This document shows positions 34,756 through 46,900 of a stretch of DNA of 64,000 nucleotides, piece by piece. This stretch comes from Brevipalpus yothersi (taxonomy: Eukaryota > Arthropoda > Arachnida > Trombidiformes > Tenuipalpidae). The position numbers were made by a program, and so were the translations under genes. Each line of letters opens with the position of its first letter. The first letter of the stretch is position 1. The stretch covers positions 1-64,000 of the forward strand of contig QZCP01000146.1 in assembly GCA_003956705.1 (NCBI GenBank). Direction: 5' to 3'. The notes under the pieces were generated by a model. The model worked only from the letters and a program-made list of their open reading frames with translations. It was not told the origin of the DNA and did no database searches.

Positions 34756-36404
34756 ACATTGGTAGAAGGCTTTTATTCATTGTTCATATGGTGATTATTC
34801 GTGTGATGGAAGTGATAGTGGTGATCAGGCTCAACGGTATTTTCTGATTGACCAATGTTGAAGAAAAAAAGTTCGAACCTAGCGTGTGATAGTAATATCG
34901 ATCGTATTTGACCACATCATTCACTTTACTTGACACAATAATGGGTTGTGTGGATGGAAAGGCAAACTGGAAAGGAATATCAGGGAGAAGTATCTCATGC
35001 ATGCTAATTTTCCAACAGACTCGATGACCGAGTTTCATTTCATTCCGATATCTCACACACATACACACAGAACTTTCTCATTCTCTTTCTCCCTCTTCGA
35101 ATCACTTTTTTCCATGAAATAATAAAGAATGAATGAGATGTGGCAAGGTGGCGAGAGTATAAAGAACTTTATTGACCTTGAATATTGAACGGTATTCAAG
35201 TTCGAGGTCATGATAAATCGATCATCGAACTTGACCATTGGGGTGATACAGGGAGACTAGACGAAGTATTGAGAAAGTTAATGTTTGCTCTGGACATTTT
35301 GTAAGGGAAAACAAAGACAGAAATAAGAGAGACTTGTGAAAAGAAACTGGGTTTTATCCAACTTTACACAACAATCACAGAACTCGACCTTCACAAGGAC
35401 TTTCTCTATCTATCTCTCCTCTGCATACATCGATTTATGGCAGCTCATGCAACCTACTCCCGGTAGAATGATACATGAGGAAGAATTGAACATGGACACG
35501 CTATGATGTGAATCTATTGATGGGAAAGAATATGAATGAAGCTTATGGAAAGAACTTATGTCTTCTAATGTCAATACAACTTCCTGATCATCTGAGGACA
35601 CTGACAATATTTGATAATAAGTCCTGGCAGAAGAAGATAGTTTCTAATCACCTCATTTGGTATTCCAATAATTATGTCCTGGGACTTGGGATTGATCTGG
35701 GATCGGACTGTAAAGGATCAAGCAGAGAGGCTTGAAATATTGAGGCATTTTTCTTGATCCCGACACTCACCTTGGTACACCATGATCTTGTCATACGATT
35801 CTGATGAACAAGATGATACATTTTTTCCTTTGGATATCTTCCAACATCTTGTTTGTACTATCGAGCTTCTTGTATCTCTTATTCATTCACACTTGGAGTA
35901 AGTCATATCGTACTCCAATTCTTCATCCCTCCTACCGAACTCCCACACCAGTTGAACACTATGTATTTACTCTCAATCCCATTCTCATTCGCACTGAATG
36001 AGTAAGCTTCCGGCTGATTCTCAGAAACATTGTCTTGATGAGTTTTTCTCGAGAAGAGGTAGAGAGCATATCCATGCATTCTCAGTATATTCCTATGGAG
36101 ACTCGCCCTTCCAAAGTGTGTTCATTCTCACCGGATTCATGAGCTTCATGGTTCAAATTCTTTGATCCGATAGTGGAAAGGAGAGAGAAGGAGAGCAAAT
36201 AATATGGCTAGCGACATTGACAAGGTCTCATTTTATGACAGACTCCAATGAAATAATCTTCTTTATTCCAATCGAATGAATATTATCAAGCGAAACTCGT
36301 TCAGTTTCACTGTCTCTCATTTCTCTTCTGCTCTCTCGTCTTTGAATAATTAATTTTCTACTTGGCTTACACCCTGTTCGGTTCACTCTTTCACTAGCTG
36401 AATT

Positions 36405-36406
<2 letters not shown>

Positions 36407-36489
<83 letters not shown>

Positions 36490-36501
36490 ATCTCTCTCTC
36501 T
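36407..36501. repeat. (CT)n microsatellite of about 95 bases
   Basis: A CT run of 74 perfect bases, then a slightly interrupted tail (TTTCTCTCTATCTCTC). It is the longest CT run in the window. Confidence 0.95.
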
Positions 36502-37992
36502 GTTCAGTGGGAAATAGCTATCTATTGGATTCAACTTTCTTCAACCATCGATTTTTCATACCAATCACTCCTCTTGCTTCTCTCACTTTCTCGCTCAGAA
36601 TCATACAGAATTCACATCCAACGTTTTATCATCATCATTATGTAATGGAAATTATCTATGCTCAGGATTTAGTTTTTTTTGAATATCTATCATTCTCACC
36701 ACTTTTCATCTAGAGTGAATGATCTGCTAGTCAATCTCTGGATTTTAAATGCTGAAAATATCTTACAAGAACGCATTTCTTCATAATCATATGAGCGAGA
36801 ATCTAGCAAGAATTTCAACTCTTTCCCAGCTTCCCGGATCACGATCGGTCACAATTTTACTTTTATCTCTTCAACTCTTGCCTGGAATGCTTCAATTTTG
36901 GATGAAAGAAAAAGTTGATGAGTATGTCACTTAACAGAGACATGAAAGCTCATCTACATAATCTGTCGACAATTTTAGTGGTAACATGATTTTTTGTTAA
37001 ATGTTTCCCAACTTTTCCAACATTCACGATTACAGATGAAGTCAGATTTGGTAATCACTTGCTTTCTCTCATCATGATCAGATTTGCTTTAAGATACCAA
37101 TTAGCATCTATTCTCCATCATCACTTCATTTGAAATACAAGTTGTACAAGCTTTCAAAATGAGCTGTGTATAAGAGTGTATCAGACGAGAAAAATGAAAA
37201 GGAAGAAAAATTCTCTTAGCAAAGATGATTGTTAAATTCTTTGGCTGATCGTGTTGAAGATACATCGGTATACCATCACTTCTTCTTTTGCATCAGATAC
37301 TTACCTGGAAGTGCAAAATCTACTGTCATCATGCCTTAAGGCGATAAAATTCTGTCTAAAATCAGATACGCTAGATAACTTTAACTTTGAGTTCATGAAT
37401 AGAGGCGACCTAAAAGGGTTCAGAATGATGAGAGGAAGGTAAGTGTTGAGGCTTGCTGGTCAAGCAAAAGGGAAAGCTTTCTTAAGCTCAAGAGATCACA
37501 AAAAATGTATACAAAGAAGTTCTCTGATAAAAAATACCTATACAAACATTTATCGATAAAAATTTAGCTAATTTCCAGTATATTATTTCATTGATATCTT
37601 TTGTTGATGCTAGATTGATATTGATCCTAATTTAATTGATTGGGTACAAGCGTGATCAAGAAATTTCAGTTAAAATTCAACTCTCCAAATTTTTCCAGAG
37701 ATTCTAAGTCTTAAATCTTTCAAGATATAGTTATGAATTGTGTATAAAAATTTCCTCGCATTCTTGAAATTGATTCATGAAGTATTCCATTGGTCTCTTC
37801 AGGCAGGCGACCAACATTTATGGTACTCATAAAAGTCATCAATTGTCAGATATTGCCTTTATTGCGGTACTCGCCATTCATTGTCTCGGTATTGCATATG
37901 ATGCAAAAGAGTTGAGATAGACTAAGAGAAAAAAAGAGAGAAATAGTGAGAGCGATGAAAAACGATCAATATTCATGCATGTCCCCACGGAG

Positions 37993-38217
37993 ATGAAATT
38001 AACTCACCTCTCACATGAGTCATCCACTCTCTTATTCTACATCATTCTAATTATCAACTTAGCGCGCATTCATCCGACCAAAGCCTTCATTTTGGCCATA
38101 AATTTTCAAGATCATGAAAAATTTTTCTTCCCCCTATCTCATGAAAACTTTCCTCCTGACATTGACCATAAGCTTCTCCAATACAAGATCAACTCACATT
38201 CACCGGAAGACAAATAA
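37993..38217 (+). CDS. Candidate small secreted protein
   Basis: A 74-codon frame starting MKLTHLSHESSTLLFYIILI. It has a signal-peptide-like start with a hydrophobic core and a plausible cleavage after PTKA at about residue 31, then a short His/Asp/Phe-rich tail with no cysteines. An AATAAA lies about 80 bases after the stop. An in-frame ATG six codons upstream (37975) is also possible. No family is recognised. In an AT-rich region a frame of this size can arise by chance, so this is only a candidate. Confidence 0.28.
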   Translation: MKLTHLSHESSTLLFYIILIINLARIHPTKAFILAINFQDHEKFFFPLSHENFPPDIDHKLLQYKINSHSPEDK

Positions 38218-38634
38218 TATTTTCCATAGTAGAGAAAGAACAACTCCAGAATGACCACTCACTTTTGACCAATCGACAGAACTAAACAAACGAAATGAAT
38301 AAATTTTTTCCTAAACTAATTCAACAGTGGAAAGAATCCAATTAACATCTCCCATCAAAAATATCAATATTATCCAATCATAATTAACTCATGTTGAACT
38401 TGAACATAGCATTTCAATCGAACTTGACTCGAAACGAAAGTTTGATCAAGAATCGATGAAAAAAGCGCGCAAACATCGCCAACAGTGTAAGTGGTGACAT
38501 CTGCTAAATGTGTTGCGTATTGTGTTTTTTTAACGTGAAAGCTTTTTGGCGCCTTTGAGAAGAGCAATTTTTATGATTTTGTTTTGTCTGGTTTGATGTG
38601 ATTTTGAATTGAAACGTTTGATTAACAATTAAAG

Positions 38635-40263
38635 ATGACAGGTAAAGATATGACACCGATGGCTGAACATTGGCCATAGGTTGAAGATAAAATGTGGAGA
38701 GAGAGTGATTTTGTTTCGGTGAACGATTGGATGACCTTAAGCCGAGAAGAGCTGTATGAGTGATAGTGTATCCAATTGTTAAGCTTTATTTGATGTTTTA
38801 TTGATCGTTTATATTTCTTATTACTTTTGCCACTGATTTTATCCCCATTTACATTTGTATTGATCGTCTGATTTCTTACACACAGATTCATTGATGAAGA
38901 ATCATTTGGAAAGTTTTGTCTGCTGTGGCAACGATGTTATTTACTTCAAGTTGATACGTAATCAACATGATTTGGATGATAGCGATGATGGCGAAAAGAA
39001 AGCCAGCGATGAGTACACCTTTCGACCGGAGTTTTGTCATCAATTATTTGGTCAATCAGAGAATATATTTGGTTACAAGAATCTCAGGATCAATTTGTAC
39101 TATTCTGCTTCCAAATTGATTCGCTACATGTCTGTCAAATATTCCGAGAAAGTGTCTATGGAGCTGAGTCAAGGAGTTCCCGCAGACGATATTTACTCGA
39201 TCATAAGCGAAGGACTTGGCGGTGAATGTCTCACCAATATCGATCAATTCTCTTCCCAAATCACTACTGATCATACTTTTAAGCCCCATGGATCTCAAAT
39301 GGATTGTTTCAATGTTAAAGATAAGGTTAGAATGAGTCTCTTTTTTCCTTAAGAACGAATTGACATCCATTCGACCTCGACCATCTCTATGATCGACCTC
39401 GTTCTCGTTGAGTTAATAGGCTTTTTTTCTTTGTTCTCTTTTGATTCAAGAATCCATTGAATGGAATGTCAAGAGAACGGTGTTTCGAAATATATCGTTG
39501 TGATATGGATGTTCCTGGATTCGAAAGTTATCACAAAAATATGCAAACCTTTTTAATGTGGTTCATTGATGCTGCCTCATATATTGATTCTGATGACCGT
39601 AAATGGGATTACTTTGTGGTCTATGAACGCTGTGCCGAAGCTCAAAATGGAAATTCTTCTCCGAATCAATATGTATACTATTTTGTTGGTTACGCAACCG
39701 TTTATCGATACTATGCTTATCCCGACAAAACGAGGCCAAGAATCAGCCAATTTCTCATATTGCCACCATTCCAAAGAAAGGGCCTTGGTGCTCGTCTTTT
39801 ACGAAATATTTATAACTGCTACTCACCTGATTGTAACATTGTTGAGATAACCGTTGAGGATCCCTCAGAGGAGTTCTCTCATCTGCGTGATGTCGTTGAT
39901 TGTGAACTTTGCATGGAATTGAGGAGCTTCCAGAACTCGGAGCTCAAAAAAGGATTCTCCGAAGAAATGGTCCGTGAAACGCAAGCCAAATACAAACTCA
40001 ACAGAAAGCAGATTCGTCGTGTGTATGAAATACTCAAGCTCAGATCGGTCAACAAATTTGACGATGAAGAGATGAGAAGCTTCCGGCTTGAAGTCAAAAA
40101 TCGTCTCAACGCACCATACCTGAAAATGAAGCGATCACCAATTGCTGAAGGAGATACCAGCCTCCACTCAAAAGAAACTCGACTTCAAGAATTGAATTTA
40201 CTCTACACCCAATTGGAAGAAGATTATAGGCAAACCATAGAGAAACTAGATTCGGCCAAATGA
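38635..40263 (+). CDS. HAT1: Histone acetyltransferase type B catalytic subunit HAT1
   Basis: Three exons join in phase: 38635-38641 (only MT plus one base), 38886-39325 and 39451-40263, giving 419 residues, the same length as human HAT1. HAT1 acetylates newly made histone H4 at Lys5 and Lys12 together with RbAp46-type WD proteins, before nuclear import and chromatin assembly. Visible features: the N-terminal PEFCHQLFGQSENIFGYKNL segment, the FLMWFIDAASYID helix, the VGYATVYRYYAYPDKTRPR segment, the acetyl-CoA loop in LPPFQRKGLGARLL (GNAT Q/RxxGxG/A signature) and the substrate-side ITVEDPSEEFSHLRD stretch. The C-terminal coil (LNLLYTQLEEDYRQTIEKL) matches the family. It is convergent with KANSL1, about 700 bases apart. 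The tiny first exon rests on the phase-1 GTAAAG donor and is less certain. Confidence 0.93.
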
Positions 40264-40969
40264 TCACAAATCTTCACCATCAAAATTCTTTGAGCTCATA
40301 TTGTGATTTAACCGGTTCGATTTATTCTCTCATCTCATCATTTTTTTCAATTTTACTAGTTCATCTGAATTTCTTCAATCCTTCATATTTTTCCCCTTTA
40401 ACTGTTTTATGCAAAACTTCCTCATCTGAGCTATTCATACCATCTCTGATTCTCCATGATTGGCTCATTTATGCTTCTAATTGTTTTCTAGAAAAAACCG
40501 TTGAACAACGTCCATTGTAAGTAATATCTTAAGATCCAAGAACAGATAATAGTGATGCATATTTTACAATTGTCTTCAAGAAGAGAGATTTTTCATGCAA
40601 AGTTGTTCATTATACAAGCCCTCGAAATACTCTTATGAGTCCTCCGACCCTAGAACAATCTCCATTGCAGGCTCAAAAGTTTTCTTCTGTTATATTTCAT
40701 TCAGATATAAAGTGAAAAGTCCGCATTGGTCGAACATGATTGAACTCGAGAAACTCTCATTGAACAGATGCCATAACAGTCAATTTCGAATTACATTGTT
40801 TTGTCAGCAAAACGCAACTTGAGTTTCTCATCAGTCATGGCCTAGAGATAGAAGCTCGATCGATAACGCTTTTCATTCCTTAGTTTCAATCGATCATCGG
40901 GTGATTTGAAGGAATAAGAACACACAATATTGTACCTTAAGTATGTTAAAAATTTAATTTACAAGTACA
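40264..40969. other. Convergent 3' region between HAT1 and KANSL1
   Basis: About 700 AT-rich bases with likely 3' UTRs of both genes. Short open frames here show no homology that I recognise. Confidence 0.5.
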
Positions 40970-43900
40970 TTAAACACGTAACATTTCCTCATAATCGGCA
41001 TCGCTAATTGGAAAAGTTCGCTTCTCGTAAGGAGTCACTTCAACATAATTCTCTTCCTCCACGGAATCTTCTCGTTTGGAAGAGGAGGATGTTCTATGAC
41101 GTTCTGTTGTTTTAGCAGGTTTTCCATGGGTCGTTACTACATCATGAACCAAAGGAGATGATTGAGGTTCACCAGATTGATCATTACTTGTTATTATAGG
41201 CATTGATTTTCCATCCGTAATGCCCACGCTAGAGGAACAAGCGTTTGTGTTACCATTACCTTCTGCCAAATCATTCAAAATATTGATCGGCGCGGTGACA
41301 ATTGAGTCTTGACTTGATATATCAATATTTTGGGTTGATTCATTGGCATTAACTGTATTGTGTCCACCATTGTTATTCTTAACACTATTGCCACTTTCAG
41401 ATCGAGTACTATCCAAGCGAGCTCTAGCCCCACGTCCTCGACCAGGCCCAGCGCCCGGATTACGAAGGTAGCTGGCGAACAATTTCTTTTCATCTTCTTC
41501 ACATTTAGAATGCCTAATAAGAAAAGTTTCATCTGAAATATCTTCATCAGTTTCTTCATCGTTTTCTTTTCCACTAGTGTCATTGAATTCAACAATCATT
41601 CTCCATTTTGGTGTGTCTATTTCTTTATATTTCAGCTTTTCGACTCGAGTAGTAGATGCTATGCTATAGGGTATCACAATGTTGTTGATATCGTAAGCAT
41701 ACTGTTCACTTCGTCTCCTCCGATGAATAGGCACAGACAAATTTTCCGAGGACAGAGGTTGTGGGGATGGTGAATCTGTTCGATCATCGCCCGAGGCATT
41801 CAAACTATCACCGAACGATGAGCGTTTTCCCCTATGCCTACTACGACTGCTGGATGCGTGAGCATATCTTTTCTTGGTTGTTCCATCATACTTTCTCTTC
41901 AATTCTGTGGAAAGAGATGGAGGAGAGAGAGAAACAAAGTGTGAGAAAATCAATACTCAAAGATTACGAACATAGCTCCAAATCGAGGCAATTAATGGAA
42001 GTAATCCAGAGTAAGATACTTACTCGTTGAGGAAATAATAGCTTGAGACTTTCTCCTATTGAGTTTCTTGCCATCAGGACCGAATTTGTACGGAAAATCA
42101 GCCGGATGGTTGGTTCTTCTGTAGGAATTAGAGGGAAAGATAGAGGAGTTATTTGAAAAAATAGAGAAAAAACTCTCTCTCGAGTCCAAAGCTTGAATCA
42201 ATGAGCAGTATTTACCTTTTATGAGAATGTTTATTTGTAGTTGGTTTCTGGACTGTTTCTTTCTTCAAAATTTTGGAAAAGTGGAAGCCTAGTGGGACGT
42301 CTGCAAAGAAGAAGAATCAAAAATCAATATCAGATCAATTCAATACATTCAGCAAGCTTGTCATGATGTAAAAATTTTGTAAGCCTTCTGCAGCGATGAT
42401 TCAATGCTTGTTTACTCAGTATCAATCCTCTTTTACAGAGTTTTTTCCTCTATGCTTACATCAAACGAATATCTCCTCAGTAAAAGAATCAAGAAAAAGA
42501 ATTCAAAGTAAGAATAAGATATTGAAAGCTTTCCAAATCAGTTGGTATTCATAAACTTATCCCCTTATCCGAGCAAGAATGAAAAAAGGAAGTCCAATAT
42601 CATCAATTAATTTACGACTTGAACGCTTTTAATATACTTTCTAACAGTAAACAACGAGAGTGAGACTGAATCGAATTCTATTTTGTTGTAAATTCATAGC
42701 GGTTGATGCTTATAATCCATTCAAAACGGGAAAGCAAAATGAGAAGGAGACTATTTTTTCGAGAGTAGCTGTGAACAGATCAGATTATGTGCTGTCGATA
42801 AATTGTGAAAGTATCATATGAAAGTGAGCGCTGATCAAAGAGGGAAGGAGGATGAGAGGATGAGTAGCAAAAGAATGGACCATCAACAGGATCTGACCAA
42901 CTGCATTCATTATTGCCTATTAAGAGAGAAAATTGGGAAGATTTTCAAGTTTCAGGTTGTTCAGGCTCAAATAAAGAATGAAAGCCAATTTGAGCATAAA
43001 AAAGACAAAAAGTGAATGGACATAAGTTACTAAATAGTGATTGAGTGAGGTCATAAATCAATCTTTTTTTGCAAAGAAAACCGGAAGGAATAAATGGGAA
43101 AATTTAAGAATGTTAAAAAAATGACAAATAGAGGTACAATGCATACACTTCAAGATACATACACTCACATACATTGGACATCTTCTTTAAAGTGAGAAGG
43201 GACGAGTCAAAATTTGATAAATCACGAAAAAATCGAAAAGATAAAAAAGCATGATCGAATATTAGGTTAAGTGGATATACTTTCGCCTCAATTTATCCTA
43301 ATATTTCAATTTGATGACGTTTAAGGTGAGATATCAATAGCTATTTCCAATAGTTGGTCAATAATGATAGAGAAAGTGAATGATTTGGAATGTTGATGGA
43401 GGAGGCTGAGAGAGAGAAAGAAAGGGAGAGAAAGATCCAAGATAGACAAGGTAATTGTGATCAGAGCTCCAAAGTGTTGTGTGAGTATGTAAGTATGAAA
43501 GGAAGATGAGAAAGATGTGAAGCATCTACTTCATCATGTTTCTGGGGGTATAATCTGACCGAAAAGAGTGTGTCGCCGTAATAGATCTCAACATCATCTT
43601 CATTTTCCTCTCCTTCTCAATTTGAAAACAACAGTAACGAAAGTGCCGACCAGCATCTTCTTTGGCCTCCATTCCTTTATCTTTTGACTTTATTTTTGCA
43701 TTGAATGTGCGGAATATACGGAATAGTGATGAGAAACCAGTCAATAAGTAAAAAGAGGGGCATCGGATTGGTGAGAGAGAGAGGAGGCAAGTAAAAAAGA
43801 GAGAATAGCAAAGAGTGCCAAACTGTGAAAGAGATGAACACACCAAGCCTGAGATGGAGGTGAGAAGAGCTCTCTCACAAAAGTCGCGGGATCAGGCGAC

Positions 43901-46900
43901 AGGATATAGCAGTAGAAGTAGCGAGAGTGAGGAAGACAAAATGAATACAAAAGGAATGCTGATTGGACAAGAATAGAGATGAGCAGTTTTTTTGCGCCTC
44001 TTCTATGCCATCATCGAGCAAGACAATCAATCCAATCTGTTGATTGGAAAATAATATTCAAATGATAATTATCGTCAGTATGTCTTACGATAAAGTGATA
44101 GAATGGACGCTCCCTTATGTGTGTATGGACGTGCGATAGAAAATGAGAGAAAAGAATGAAAGAGCTGAAGGGGACAAAGCCAATAGAATAAAAGCTTCGA
44201 TTGCCCACCCATTTCCGCGTAAAAGGATAATTTGCATCACTTACACTAGCTGTTGGTAACAGAGTTTAGATAAATTAAAACAAAATTTTTCCATAGTTTC
44301 TACATGGTTACAACTTTTATCTTACATTGAAATCAATTCAGGAGGCTTCGAATTGTTCAATAGCCAAGATCCTTATACAAAAAATAGCGAAAAAAGCGCA
44401 CATGGAAGAATTCTCCTCCTCATCAAAATGCCGGTTCCATGAGTGGTCAAAGAGCTTGACCGGATCTAACATGTGGGCTCATATGAGCAAAGAGAGGAAA
44501 TAGGTGATTGAAAAACATAGCGGATGATGAATAAAAATAAATTCAGAAGACAAGTTTCTCCCCCAGTTCTTCTGTAAGAACGGGGAGGCTACAAGTGAGT
44601 CGCATAAGGGCCTACTTTTTGGGGGTCCATCTCATGTAAGGTACATTTCGCCAATAACTTGCCCTCTCTCTTTCTCATTTCGGTTCTGACCACTCTTCTT
44701 CTCATCTCACTCTACTACTTCGAGAACTTTTTTTGCTCTCTCTCCCTCTCTTTCTTATAAATACCAATCAGATACGTTTTCATTGTGATTCCGATGAAAA
44801 TGAATGACCACCTAAGATTACTGAATTGCTGAGAAAGTAAGCAAGTTAACAATCTTAATCTCAACTTATAGTATATATAACGCTCATCCACTAGTGTGTA
44901 GACCTGATAAAACTTGAGTGTACATATAAACTATCGTATGTTTGTGGCGGTGAATTCTTTCGACAAGTTATCTGGATAGTTCGAACACAAATTTAATTGT
45001 TTGATTTCGTGTTTTTCTTTGTGATTGGACACAGTTATTGAAGTTCGGCTACTTTTTTTACAATTTTTCATCCATTTCGAATCGAAAGAATAGAATTATC
45101 ACATTTTTTTGTGCACCCAGTGGAATAAGATTCGTTCCACATCGCATCGATAGTGTCTAAGACGAAAGTGGAGAGGATTGAAAAAATATGGCAACGATTG
45201 CAAAGAATCAGAGGACTTTGTTCAGTGTTTCAAAACTTTCTATACTTCTGATAGTAATTCTCATCATAATCGCTTACCATGGACAACAAAGTCATGCGAT
45301 AAAGAAGAAGAAAATGCTCAAGAAGCTGAAAGATGCTCTGCCTCTACTACTTGCCTTGAAACCAAAGAAAAAGATTCTACTTCTTCCCGTTCCTATACCG
45401 TGAGTAATCTAATAAGTAGATTCAGAAAATTCTCTCAACTGATTGTCATTCATGAATAATGATTCAGAAAGATTTGAGGAGAGAGAGAGAGAGAGAAAGG
45501 GAGAACATTTGTAACAAACTGAAGAGTGCGTGAACGATCCTTTTATCATGTCCCCAGAAGTTGATGTGAAAAATCGAAACAAAGAGATCAAAAAAGCGAG
45601 GGGGAAGGAAGCGAATGAAATGATAGTGTCTGTTATCGGATTTTGTTATTTGAGTTGAATTTTTTCTTCATAAGACGATATAATGAACGAAAGGGGATCA
45701 CTTCTTATTTGATCTTGTTTTTCTAATCTCTACTACCTTTAAGTGGAAGAACTTGGCTAAAAAAAATGCAAAAAAGTACCCTGAGGCGATCAAGTTCATG
45801 GTTATTATATGTTGGAGGCATGTTTGAGAGGAGGAAACGGATTGAAAGAGAAAGTGTACAAGATGAGTCGAAAGTCATTTAGATAAACTTAATGAACATT
45901 TCAGCCTATGACATCAGAGAAGATTCAAGTTACCTCCACGATAGAAACAAACGAGTACCTGATTGAGAGATAAACATGTATGAATAGGAATACAACGAGA
46001 CAGTCAATAGATCATCTACAACAATCGTTTTTTAGCTCTGTTTCTCATGCAAATTCTTCCCATGAAAATTCTCATATGCCATGAGAGTCAAGTGAAATGA
46101 ATGAAGAGTGGAAGTCATATTACACTGCTAAATATATATTCAGCTTGAAATAAGATGCAGAAACAAAAGATTGATTGAGCGAGCATAGACCATTTCGACA
46201 GAAGTTGCATCCGTAATCTGAGTCGACCGCTTGATAGAGTCCAAATTTAATGCAAATGAGGGCAAATGATGTTGATTTTGACCGCTAGAGAGATGGTAGT
46301 GAGTAGAAGTTAAGCAATCGATCTATTGATGGCCTGATAGATCTTGACGAGACCATCAAAAAGGCGCATCAGAATGGGACAGTATCGAAGAAATCGATGA
46401 AGAGATACTATTTAGAAAAGAAGATGCAAGTGAGCAGATACAGTGAAGATGATGCGCCAGTTTGCGAAAAAATTGGAGGAAAGGTACAGATATGGAAATG
46501 GCAACGAACCCTACAATTCCTACGAAAAAGAAATAGATTTTTAGCACAAGTCGACAACAAGAGAAGATATTGTGACCGGCATTATTATGCATGAAAGGCA
46601 GACAAACGAAATGAGAGAGCGAGAAAATCGAATTCAATATCGATCTTAAATAGAAAAATCGACGCTCTTTCATACGTACCGAAGTTTATGTGAAAACGTT
46701 AGCGTACTACGGAAGAAAAGAAAAGAGATGGACCCTCGTGTTCGTGATATTGGATTATCATGGACAGAGTAGATGATGGAAACTGATCAGTATTTATCAT
46801 GTATTAAAGGAAACAGAATTATTTGTATGAGTGTATATATATGCCGTTAAGGATGGAGTATTGTGAATGAAATCGAGATATATAGAGGGAAAGAGAATGA

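Larger units (their letters stand above)
24278..37992. other. Gene-poor region upstream of the bZIP gene, microsatellite-rich
   Basis: About 14 kb with no gene I can firmly support. It holds many GA/CT runs (listed separately where long) and a few open stretches of 60-150 codons. The longest, 28396-28848, has a hydrophobic start but runs into an Arg-Glu stretch encoded by a GA repeat. 26586-26864 is a 92-codon helix-like frame without a good ATG context or homology. 37251-37442 ends at a good GTAAGTG donor. Each could be a noncoding transcript or chance. As the 5' flank of a transcription-factor gene this region may be regulatory. Confidence 0.5.
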
